This document shows, one piece after another, positions 36,447-46,200 of a stretch of DNA of 64,000 nucleotides. Both the position numbers and the translations under genes were made by a program. A model generated the notes under the pieces. It had not been told where the DNA came from and made no database searches. It worked only from the letters and a program-made list of their open reading frames with translations. This DNA is from Zelonia costaricensis (lineage: Eukaryota; Euglenozoa; Kinetoplastea; Trypanosomatida; Trypanosomatidae): contig JASAOO010003554.1 of the NCBI GenBank assembly GCA_030849075.1, positions 62,001 to 126,000 on the forward strand, given 5' to 3'. Positions within the stretch are counted from its first letter, which is position 1. Each line of letters opens with the position of its first letter.

Positions 36447-39365
36447 TCACGAGCCACGCTTGACGACACGCTTGTTCGCCTTCTTGCCGCGTCCCTTGAT
36501 GCGGCGGGGTCCACGCTTGATGTAGCCCGGCACACGCGCCGACGGGTCGATCGACTTGTAGTTGCGGTTGAAGCGCTCCTTGTTGAACTCCTTGACGGCC
36601 CGCTTCTTGCGGGCGCGGGCCGGCAGCTCCACCGGGATCTTCTTGCCGTCCTTGCCACGCTTCTGGCCGGTGAGTAGCTGGCGATCGCGCGCCTTGCGAG
36701 ACCGCCCGTTCTCATCGTCGCTGTCTACCTCGCCGCGCTCGTCGTCGTCTCCGTCGAAGCGGATGCGCACCTGCTCCGTCGTGCCCGCCGTGCGGCGCGT
36801 GACGATGTTATCGAGAACCTTGAACGCCTCGGGGTGCTGCTCGAGGAACGCCTGCAGGTTCACCCCGAGTGTGCCCTCGAAGCGCGAGTTGAAGTGCATC
36901 CACTTCCCGATGAGGTTGCCCACGTCGCCGATGTACATCGGCCGCGGCACCCGCGGCATCGCCATGAGCACTTCCTCCACCGCGACCTGATGCAGCCGCG
37001 CGACCTGCCGCTGCCGCTCCCCGGTGATGGGGAACGACCTCCACTGCAGCTCGACCACGCCGTACGCGGCGGCGGATGCACCGGTAGCAGCAGCGGCGTT
37101 GCCGGTCATCGCGGCCTTCACATCGAGCCCGCGCAGCCGCTCCGTGCGGGCACGTGTCGTCTCACGGCTGCCCTTCAGCCGACTCGAGAGCGCCGCGGCG
37201 GCTGCACCAGCGCCATCACCGCCGACCTTGCGCACGCGCTGCTTGTGTGAGGTGGGCAGCAGGAGGCCGTCGTCCGCCACGAGCAGACCGCAGCTGCGCA
37301 GGTACGCCTCCAGCGGGCCCGCGTCGTGGCCCAGCGTGAGGTCCCACTGCAGGCGGCGGCGCACCTCCTCGACGGAGAGGGAGTAGGGGCCGACGGCGTC
37401 GTAGACGTAGTGCATCAGCACCGCGTAGAAGACGCCATTCGCGGCGTCCAGCTTTGCCGTGAGGCGCTGCCGCACACGCAGCACCGCGGCGCGGCGCGCG
37501 TTGTCGGCCGTCTCGAGGCTGCTGGGCCCGGGCAGGTAGCGGTAGAGTCCCCACGCCACCGCCAGCGTGTCCAGCACGGCAGGGGAGGCGACAGGGTAGA
37601 GGTAGCAGACCGTCGCCTGCAGCTGCAGGTTGGGGAGGTACGTGAAGTAGTTCGCGTAGCGCGCGACTTCGAGCGCCGACGGCGCATTCACCTCGCCCTC
37701 CACCGCTGGCACGGGCCGCGTCGTCGACGCCAGCGACGGCACGTACGGCGCGTCGAGTGCGGCTGCGACGGCGGCCTCGGACTTGCTCGTCTTGCGCTTC
37801 TTCGACTTCGCTGCGCCTGCAGCCTCTTCGGCCTCCACGTCCCGCATGCGCGGCAGGAGCCGGACCACGGCGGCGATTGCGCGCAGTGCCGCATCGGCCA
37901 GCGTGGCGTTCTTGCGCGCTTCGAAGCGGGCGGCGTGGTCGCAGAGGTAGCGCGCCACGTAGGCGAGGCGGTGGTGTGCGTGGGCAAGACTCGCGGCGCC
38001 CCAGTTGCAGCACAGCGTGTAGAAGAGGTTCGCCTCGAGGTGGCCGGGCTGGTGCTGGTAGCAGCGCACGAGCTGGTGCAGGGCCCCGGCGAGGTCGCCG
38101 TTCGCGAAGCACGTGCACACGTCGTCGTCCAGCGACGCGGCCGCCGTCGTGGAGTTCGAGCCGGGCGCGGTGAGCGCCACTGGCGCCCAGCGCAGCAGCA
38201 GCCCGTCCTCGCACGTCACAGCAGCGGCCGAGTACGTGTACGCCGGCGCCGACGCGCTCGCCGTGTCCTCCGGGTCGTCGTCGCCCGGCAGGCCTGCGGC
38301 GTCGGTGAAGAAGACCGCTCGTGTCTGCACCCCCTGCAGGTCCGCCGCGTCCGTCACGTCCGGCAGCGTCACGAGCAGCGACTGGGCTGGCGACCCCGTC
38401 AGCCACAGCGCCGCCGCGCCGCTCACCGCCGTCGCCGCCGCCGACTGCGCCGTTGCCGACGCGCGCAAGACCGCAGCGGTGGCGATCACAACGCGCTTGT
38501 GCGCACTGAAGTAGCGAGACGGCGTGGCCAGCGAGGCCGTCGCGGTGGCCGCCGCGGCGCCATGACTCGCGCCGTCGACCTCCTCTGCCGCGTCTGCCGT
38601 GGACGCTGCCTCCGAGACGGCGAGCTGCAGCATGCCGCTGAGCCCCACGCAGCGCGCGGCCCAGGCGAAGGCGTGGGCGCTGTACACGTCCCCAGCCACG
38701 ACGAGGACCTGCATTGGCGCCACAGCCGCAGTGGAAGACGAGGACGGCGAGGACACCGCGTCAGAAGGCGATCGAGAAGCGGCTGCCGACGCCGCGGCCT
38801 CCACAGAGGACGCCACGTACTGCGCAGCGGCGAGCAGCGCCGACCACATGCAGTCCTGCACAGACTGCTTCTCTGCATCGCCGCCAGCGCGCACGACGGC
38901 GCGCGGCGCGTTGAGCGGCAGCGCCGGCGTGATCTGCGCCATCTTCGCCGCAACACAGGCCGCTGCGTTGGGCAGCGCTGGCCACGGTGCACGCACGCCT
39001 GCGTCCACGGTCACGGCCACCGCTGCGGCGGTCTCGCCCTCGGCCTGCTCGCCCTCCTCCTCCGCACGGCCGCGTTTGGTCGCCCGCGACTTGCGCGACG
39101 CCTTCGCGGTTGCCGATACGTCCGTGGTCGACTCCACCGTTGGCTCCGCCCGCTTTTTCTCGCGCACGACGCCGCTCTTGTGCAGCGTGTTGCGGTGCTC
39201 GAGCCAGTTGCTGGCGAAGCACTCCTGCGTGCAGAAGTAGCCGCGGTCGGTGGCGGCCTCGGCCTGACAGAGGGGGCACTGGAAGGCCGTCGTGGTCGCC
39301 GCGCCGCAGCCCTGGCAGGCCACGTGCTGCGCCGCCGCTGCTGCCGTCGAAGCCGCGTTCGTCAT
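36447..39365 (-). CDS. C6H2 zinc-finger protein with basic C-terminal tail (unknown function)
   Basis: The protein has 972 residues. An in-frame ATG at 39524 exists, but the predicted splice acceptor at 39433-39434 lies between it and the ATG at 39365, so 39365 was chosen. The N terminus has a C6H2 finger of the type known from methionine aminopeptidase 1: C17, C20, C30, C33, C45, C49, H57, H62, with FCTQECF typical of the family. No peptidase domain follows. A Lys/Arg/Glu segment comes next (about 65-110), then a mainly helical middle (for example LEANLFYTLCCNWGAASLA and FYAVLMHYVYDAVGPYSLS). At about 772-858 a segment with the pattern MYIGDVGNLIGKW...LQAFLEQHPEAFKV resembles small winged-helix/OST-HTH-like RNA-binding modules, a tentative reading. 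The last 55 residues are Lys/Arg-rich (KRGPRRIKGRGKKANKR), like nucleolar or RNA-binding tails. A role in RNA or ribosome biology is plausible but unproven. Confidence 0.82.
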   Translation of the reverse strand: MTNAASTAAAAAQHVACQGCGAATTTAFQCPLCQAEAATDRGYFCTQECFASNWLEHRNTLHKSGVVREKKRAEPTVESTTDVSATAKASRKSRATKRGRAEEEGEQAEGETAAAVAVTVDAGVRAPWPALPNAAACVAAKMAQITPALPLNAPRAVVRAGGDAEKQSVQDCMWSALLAAAQYVASSVEAAASAAASRSPSDAVSSPSSSSTAAVAPMQVLVVAGDVYSAHAFAWAARCVGLSGMLQLAVSEAASTADAAEEVDGASHGAAAATATASLATPSRYFSAHKRVVIATAAVLRASATAQSAAATAVSGAAALWLTGSPAQSLLVTLPDVTDAADLQGVQTRAVFFTDAAGLPGDDDPEDTASASAPAYTYSAAAVTCEDGLLLRWAPVALTAPGSNSTTAAASLDDDVCTCFANGDLAGALHQLVRCYQHQPGHLEANLFYTLCCNWGAASLAHAHHRLAYVARYLCDHAARFEARKNATLADAALRAIAAVVRLLPRMRDVEAEEAAGAAKSKKRKTSKSEAAVAAALDAPYVPSLASTTRPVPAVEGEVNAPSALEVARYANYFTYLPNLQLQATVCYLYPVASPAVLDTLAVAWGLYRYLPGPSSLETADNARRAAVLRVRQRLTAKLDAANGVFYAVLMHYVYDAVGPYSLSVEEVRRRLQWDLTLGHDAGPLEAYLRSCGLLVADDGLLLPTSHKQRVRKVGGDGAGAAAAALSSRLKGSRETTRARTERLRGLDVKAAMTGNAAAATGASAAAYGVVELQWRSFPITGERQRQVARLHQVAVEEVLMAMPRVPRPMYIGDVGNLIGKWMHFNSRFEGTLGVNLQAFLEQHPEAFKVLDNIVTRRTAGTTEQVRIRFDGDDDERGEVDSDDENGRSRKARDRQLLTGQKRGKDGKKIPVELPARARKKRAVKEFNKERFNRNYKSIDPSARVPGYIKRGPRRIKGRGKKANKRVVKRGS

Positions 39366-39384
39366 CGCGGGCGCGGTTGATGCG

Positions 39385-39388
<4 letters not shown>

Positions 39389-39422
<34 letters not shown>

Positions 39423-39426
39423 TGTG
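39389..39426. repeat. TG dinucleotide repeat in the 5' UTR of the zinc-finger gene
   Basis: About eighteen units with one interruption near the end, CA on the coding strand, lying between the predicted splice acceptor (39434-39433) and the ATG at 39365. Confidence 0.9.
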
Positions 39427-39432
39427 AAGCCA

Positions 39433-39500
39433 CTGCGGGTCAACGGGTTAGGGTGAGGTGAGAAGGGATGGAGGCGGGTGAGGGGGAGGGGGGGCGCAAG
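39433..39500 (-). other. Candidate spliced-leader acceptor for the zinc-finger gene
   Basis: A long pyrimidine-rich tract on the coding strand (plus about 39445-39500) leads to CCCGCAG with the AG at 39434-39433, 68 nt upstream of the ATG at 39365. This is among the cleanest candidates in the window. Confidence 0.6.
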
Positions 39501-40262
39501 GGCAGCGTGAAGTGCGGTTGGCATGGGGGGAGTGGGGGCGGAGTGCAGAGGCGGGGCGAACAGGTCGATGCCGTGTTGCCGTAGACAGGACGGTGGAGGC
39601 GGGACAGGGGAGGGCGGAGCCGTGCGTGAGTCGGTCCGCCGGCAACACACCCGCGCACACGGCGGACACTCCACCCACGCTACCTCGGCCGCACACCATA
39701 AAGATCGTCATCGAAGCTACGATCCGCTGGAGCGGCAGCGCCTCGGTGGCGGAGACAGAACAGGAGACACACGCACAGGGAGCACAGGAAGGGCACACAC
39801 GCACACGTACGCGCACACGGGGGTGCCTGAAGGTGTTGCGCTCCCCATTCCATGGTGCCTTCTACTTGAAAGTGTGTGAGTGTACAGGTGGAACGCGTCG
39901 GCACGCCCACCTCCCTCCTCCATCACTCCCCTCCCCCCCCCCACTCCACCACATCGCCATCATCAAGCCGCCCTCGGGGGCCAGTCGACGAGGGCGGGGC
40001 GAGAGAAGGGGGGGGCCCTTGGGAGAGGGACGGCGGTGTGCCAGCCAAGTACAAGGAGTTGGCATCTAGAAAGCAGAAGAGGCGCGGCTGTGGCGCGGCA
40101 CGACAGGGAGGAGCCCCGTAAATGAGAAACACACACGCACGAGTCTCGTGAACGCACGCGGGCACGACAAGGCGACTGGCTAACACGCTTGCGACAGCAG
40201 CCACACGAGGAGAAGAGGAGAATCGGGAGGAAGGGGGGGGGGACGCCGACGGCGGTGGACAG

Positions 40263-43200
40263 CTAGACAAACGTGACGTAGCGCATGGGGGCCGCTTCGG
40301 TGGCGCTGATGCTGCCTGACGCGCGACGGCGCGGGCTCGGCACGCGGCCCTGGCCCAGTGGATGCCATTGCCGCAGCGGCTGCGTGCGCGTCGGCGACAC
40401 CGCGGCTGCTGCCGCCCCACCCCAGCGGGACGCAATCACCGCTGCGACCACCGCCGTGGAGGGGGGGTGGGCGAGCGACGAGCGCGCGGTGCTGCTGCTG
40501 CGCGCGGCGGTGGCCACGGCGGCCGCAGAGGAGGGCGGGGAGAGCGCGGAGCGGTCGAGACGCCGCGGGCTGTGCGGCGTGAGCTCGAAGGAGGGCGACG
40601 GCGCCGGCAGCACGCGATAGCTCGTGGCGAGCCGCTCCGCATCGCGAGACGGGGTGAGAGGGAGAGAAGGCGGCGGCGGGGCGGCAAGGGCACTGGCACG
40701 GCGAGGCCGCGCGACATCAGCGGACCCCGATGCACGGCGCGTCACGGGCGGTGGCGGAGGTAAGGCGGGCGACGGCGCGGGTGACATCACCGTGCTGGCG
40801 CGCGAGTGGCGACGCCGCTGCCGCCCCGCGTGCGTGACGGCCGCGACGGAGCGCAGCACAGCCGTGGCATCGTCGTAGGCATCGAAGCAGCATTCCTCGG
40901 CCTGCGCCACGTCGTCGCCGACGTCGCCCTTCGTGGGGGTGACCGAGTCGGCAGCGAGGACGGCGGTGGAGGCCGAGGACGCGTGCGAGGCCCGCCGCCG
41001 CTGGGACTGCGGGTCTCGGTGTTTTGCACTGCACTCAAGCCGGTGACTGCGTGGGCTAGTCGATGGCGTCGGCGCCCGCAGCACCTGCCGCAGCTCGTGC
41101 ACCACTTCTCGCCTTTCCACGGCGGAACACCGCGCTGCCACGAAGGCCGCGGCCGTGTCGTGCGTCTTCGACGGCGGCGAACGCGCAGGCGTCGATCGAC
41201 TCGGCTGCGGGTGGACGGTGGAGGCGACGGGGGTCTTGTTGCGGTAGAAGACATCCACGTAGCTGTACGGGCTGGCGTGGGGCCGCACCGCTGCCGTCGC
41301 GCTGCCTCGCCGACGCTGTTCGCGGTTCACGTCGACGGGGTCGCCTCCCGCGTCCCCCAGCGGCAGCCGCGTGTGCTGCGGCACGCCGAGCAGCTCCGCC
41401 ACGGTCGTCGGCAGCCGCACCACTGCATCTCCAGCCCGCGCAGCTTCGGCCACGGCGCCGCTCAGCGTTGTCGGCGGGGGGCGGGTGCGGGGCGGTGTGG
41501 TGGTCGCCAGGACGTGCCGCACGCCGCGACGGCCGCCGTCTGACGAGGCCGACATCCACACGCCCGGTCCGCACTCGAGCGGCAGCCGCGTGATGAGCAG
41601 CGGCGCCGACGTGCCCGCGGACGTTGCGGTGTCGCAGCGGCGGCGTGAGCAGCTGCTCTGGTCGAGGTTGTGCGGTCGGTGCGGGAGCTGATGCTCGCGT
41701 GCGCCGCCGACCGCGTCCGACTCGTCGCGGTGTGCGTGTGCGTGCATCAGCGCCCCTCGTGTGAGCGGCTCCTCGTGCAGGTGCGCCGCCACCCACGCGG
41801 CCGCCGGGTGCGTGCGACTCGGGCTCTCGCTGCGGCTCCGGCTCTCCCGCAGGGCGGAGCTCATGGGCGACACGGTGACGTCATCTACGACCCCGCCGGA
41901 AGAGGCGGCGCGCGGCGCAGAGGACGCGCCGGCGGAGCGACGCGCGGTCACCACCTCCAGCACCAACTGCTGCTGCTGCTGGAGAGGCGGGCGGCGCGCG
42001 GCCGCTGGTCGGTCCGCGTCGAGGATCGACGCGAAGGGCGACGTGCGGCGCCGAGTGGAGGACCAGGGGCGACGCAGGTCAGGGAAAATCGCGCGCGCCG
42101 GGGTGACCAGCGACAGCTCCGACGGCGACACAACACCTGGCGCCGCTACAGCCACCACCGTCGCGGCCCCCGCCGTACTGTCGTCCGCGTGCACCGCAAC
42201 GGCGTTCACGTCATCGCGAGCCTCGTAGAGCCCGTCCAGCACCTGCAGCCGCTCCCACGGCAGCGGCCCCAGCGCCGTGGGCCGCGTTGGAGGTCCTGCA
42301 TGACGTGTGTGCAACGCGTCATACGCGTAGACGTCGGAGTCCGCGTAGTGGCGCCCAGAGCTGGACGAGGGCGACAGTGACAATGCCGGCGACGGCAGCG
42401 GGGACTGGTCGAGCTGCTCGGGGGCGTACCGCCGCAGCAGCGCCGCGTAGCCGAGGCCGGGGGAGCGGCACAGGGAGCACGGCACCGTGTGGCGGTTGAC
42501 CACGCGAGCGCCTTTCACCGCAGCAGCCGTTGCGGTGAGGCGGGCGGGCGGCGGCGGGGAGGCGGACGGCGAGGACGCGGCGGTGGCACTGACGTCGGCG
42601 ACATCATCGGGTGACTCGACGCGTGGCGCGCTCGGCCGCACGTGTGCCTCGACCTGCTCCTCACGCGGCGAGTCCTCGTCTGCTCCTTCACGGACACCCG
42701 CATCCGCCAGAGCTGCAGCCGCACGTGGATCTGCGCTCTGCTGCTGCGTAGTGGGTGCGCCGGAGGAGCGCGCCCCATGCCGTGCCGCCGTGACGGCCGC
42801 CTCGGAGGTGCGCAGCGCGTTCATGAGAGCACTGAGCTCTGCGGAGCTCACGCCCTTGTGCTGCTGGTCGTCGCAGTAGGACTGGAGCAGAGTGGTAGGG
42901 GACCGCCGGCTCTCTGACGAGGACGTGTCTGCCACCGCCACAGCCGCTGCGTTGGCGCTGGGTGCGGGCGCCGCCGCCGTGGTGTCGTGCGTCTTGCGGA
43001 CCCGTCCAGCCGCGTTGCGACTGCTGCTCGTTGTGGTAGTGGTGGTCGTTGCCGTCGTCGTCTTCGTTGTCGTGCCCGTCGCGTTCGCTGTGGTGTTGCC
43101 GGTCGTGGTCATCACCGTCATGTTTGTGAGGTGCGGCGACGGCGAAGACGCAGAGGAGTGCGGCGCGTGCGCGGCGTTCGCGTCCTCACTGGGCCGCGGC

Positions 43201-46200
43201 GGCCGCTGCAGCGAAGCCGAGTTCGACGTCGGGTCCCACTCGAAGAAGCGCTGCATGTCAGGGCCAGCCGAGTTGGTGCCCGAATGCGCCGCCGCCGCCA
43301 CGGTCGCGAAGTTCGCCGCAGCCGCAAGCGTCGCCGCCGCGGCTGCTGCTGCTGCTGCTGCGCCGGCGCTAGTCGTCGCAGACGCGACGGCATCGGTGGG
43401 GCGTGCGAGAGGGCGCACACATGGAGTGCCCGGGAGGGAGACGGAGGAGGACACGGATGGCGAGGAGGCGCCGTTCGCTGGCGCGGCCTCCAAGACGGGC
43501 GCATCGGGCGTCGCTATGATCTCGTCCAGCTCTTCGACTACGTCCTCCACGAGTTCCCAGTCGACCTCTTCCTCCGCCGCGTGTTGTGCTGCCGCAGGCG
43601 CGGTGTGGTCGCAGGCAACGACGGCAGAGCGCTTCTGTGTCGGCCACTGTGCCTGCACCGTGGCGTGCGTCACCTCCGTCTCTGCCGCCGCTGCTGCTGC
43701 TGCTGCTACGTCTCGCCTCTCCGAGTTCTTCGCCATGCTCGTCATGTTTGCGGTCAGCTGCTTGGGTAGGTGCCGCTGTTGCACCCGCTGCTGCTGCTGC
43801 GCGTGCCGCACGGCAGCGCCGCTGGCGGACTCGAGCAGCTCCGTGAGGGCGCGGATCGCCTCCACGCGGACCTCCTCGCGCGCCTGCGTCTCGTCGAAGA
43901 CGACGTCGTCCAGCGCCGACCGCAGGGCAACGTCCATCGACGCCCACGTCAACTCGCGCTGCCGCAGACGCGCTGCGAGACCGCGCCAGTGCAGCTCACG
44001 CAGCCGCTGCCGCGCCTGCGCCTCCGCCTTCTCGATCACCTCGTGCCGCTCGTCCTCCTCCATGATGCGGCACATCGCCAGCTCCCGACCAATGCTCAAG
44101 AGCTCCGACACGTCGGCCGCCGGCGAGTTCTGCAGCGAGCGGGCGCGCTGTCGGTCGAGCTGCTCCGCCGCAATCAGCCGCTGCCGCGCCAGCATCTCCT
44201 GTACGACGAGGTTGTAGGGGTTCATCGCATCGGAGTCGCACTGGCAAAGGCGGTGCAGCATCGCACGCGCCCCGGTCTCGGCGTCCTCAACCACCTCACG
44301 ACGCAGCAGCTCATCGGCGAACAGAGCCGCACTGACGAAACCGAGCGACGCGCCGCTCGACACGCCGCGCGTGCGCAGCAGCCGCTCAACCTCAGCGCGG
44401 CTCGTCGGGGGTGGCGGGGTGAAGGTGGCGAGCAGCGCGGCGGCGGCCGACTGCGACGAGCGCGCAGCGCCGTGCAGCAGCTGGTGCGATGGCCCGAGCG
44501 GCGAGGGCGGCAGCGGGGGCACCCACGCCGCGTGCGCCCTCAACATCCCCGCTTCTTCGGCTTTCTCAACGCGGGTACGTGCGCCGGCGGACGCGGCAGG
44601 CGGCGGTGGCATGCGCGGCAGCGTCACCACTGCGTACGCCGCCGCCTCCTCGTGTAGTACCGCCTGTCGGTCCTGCAGCATGGCGTACATCACCTGGCGG
44701 CGCCCGTCCTGCTCGAGCGCCACGAGTTCGTCGAGCGGCGCGGATGCTACGACACGGCGGTGTGCCTGCACGAGCCTGTCCACGGCGGCTGCGTGGGCGC
44801 GTGTTGCCGGTGTGGGCCCTGCCGCCTCCGGGGGCCACGGCGAGCAGACCGTCGTGTCCTCCGCTGCCTCCTGCTGCGGCTCTTGTTGCGGCTCCGCGTC
44901 GGCCCCGCCGCGGGCACCGTCGTCGTCAGAGACGTCCACGTCGGCCATGAGGTCGCGTGCGACGGGGCGCTGACGGAAGAGGGCAGCAGCCCCGCTGGAC
45001 GCCCACGCAACCGGCAGTCGCGTCTGCGACACGGACGGAACGCCGCGGTTGGACGGCGGCCAGCGCCACGCACCGGCACGCGACGCGTAGGCCGGCTCCA
45101 CCTGCGCCGCGGTCTCCGTGCCCCACGCGCGTGCTGCCGGCACAGGCCGCCACGGGTCGGCTGCGGACGGGGCCGGCAGCGGTGCTGACGCTGCCCCTGC
45201 CTCCTCCTCCCGCTGCTGGTGCAGTGCGTCGGCCGTGTTGACGGGCGGCACGCTGTCCTGCTCAACCTCATCCACTTCACTCACCTCCCCCACGTCGTCG
45301 ACGTCGGCGGGAGGGTCGTAGTGCGTTGCAGCTGGTGCCGCAGGTGACCCCTCCGCGCTGGCAGGTGGAACCGGCGTGCGGTGCTGCAGGTGCGTCGGCG
45401 GCACATCGCGGTGCCCGGTGTGCGCCGCGGTGCTCGCGACTGCGAGGCTGTCACGCGCCGCGGGTAATTCGCTGGAGACGCGCGTCTGTTCTGCAAGCAT
45501 CACGGGACTCACGGTGCCGTGGGTGGCGCTCACACCAGACACTACATCGCCGCCGTAGACGGGATGCGCTGCCGGGGTGGGCGGCGTCACGAGCTGCGGC
45601 ACCGGCGCGGCCTCGGCGTCCCGCTCCACTGCCCAGTCCACCGCGTCGTCCTCCATGTCCTCTTCGGCGGAGGCGAGCACCTCCACATCGTGCGGCGGCT
45701 CGGCACCATCAGCCGCGGTGGCCGGCACGACGGTGAGCGCGGGGGCTGCAAGCGCCGTGTCCAGCGTCGATCCCGGCACTTCCCCGGGCCCCTCCTCTAC
45801 GACGTGGAAGCTCGTGACAGAGGCTGCCGCGGACGACGCGCGGGACGAGGCAGCGGTCCGCCCACCGCTGGCGCCTGCTTCAACTATCGCAGGCTCCGGC
45901 GACGGTGGCGCCAGCGGCACGCGCGCCTGCTGCCCCGCATCACCGCTGCTTCCCCGCCGCGTGTCCGAGGGGGGCGCGGGCGCAACGTCCGCCGGCACCC
46001 CGAGCAGCAGCGCCGCGGCTTCGCTGTCGTGGAGGCTGCACACGTCGCTGGCGTCGTCACCGTCGCCGGCGGCTTCGACGGCGCTCGTGGGCTGCTGCGC
46101 TGAGTTAGACTGGGCCGAGACCGCCGCCGCAGTGGTGGGCGCCGTCGCCGCCGGCTTCGCGTGCGGCCCGCTTGCCGCACCCGCGTCCTCCTCCGCCGGT

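Larger units (their letters stand above)
39366..40262. other. Intergenic region, 0.90 kb
   Basis: No supported gene. Besides the TG repeat and acceptor next to the zinc-finger gene, it contains CA-rich stretches on plus at 39765-39820 and 40128-40140, and a G run near 40230 close to the stop of the 2384-residue gene. The short open frames are Pro/His/Arg-rich simple-sequence translations. Confidence 0.5.

Noticed and set aside
36447..39365. Calling the zinc-finger gene a methionine aminopeptidase
   Set aside because: Only the N-terminal finger matches. The metal-binding Asp/His/Glu pattern of the peptidase domain is not seen, and the body has a different composition.
37326..39380. Long plus-strand open frame (684 codons) opposite the zinc-finger gene, and similar ones at 7204-9126, 17102-18934 and 22754-24589
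   Set aside because: They lie antisense to better-supported genes. In GC-rich DNA the complementary frames stay open by codon bias, and their translations are Arg/Ala/Gly/Cys-rich without any recognisable domain.
39441..39460. TTAGGG-like sequence as an interstitial telomere
   Set aside because: Only one GGGTTAGGG unit is present, within the polypyrimidine tract of a splice acceptor, with no repetition.
42400..42500. CxxC motif in the 2384-residue protein as a zinc finger
   Set aside because: Only one CxxC pair is present, with no second pair of ligands nearby.
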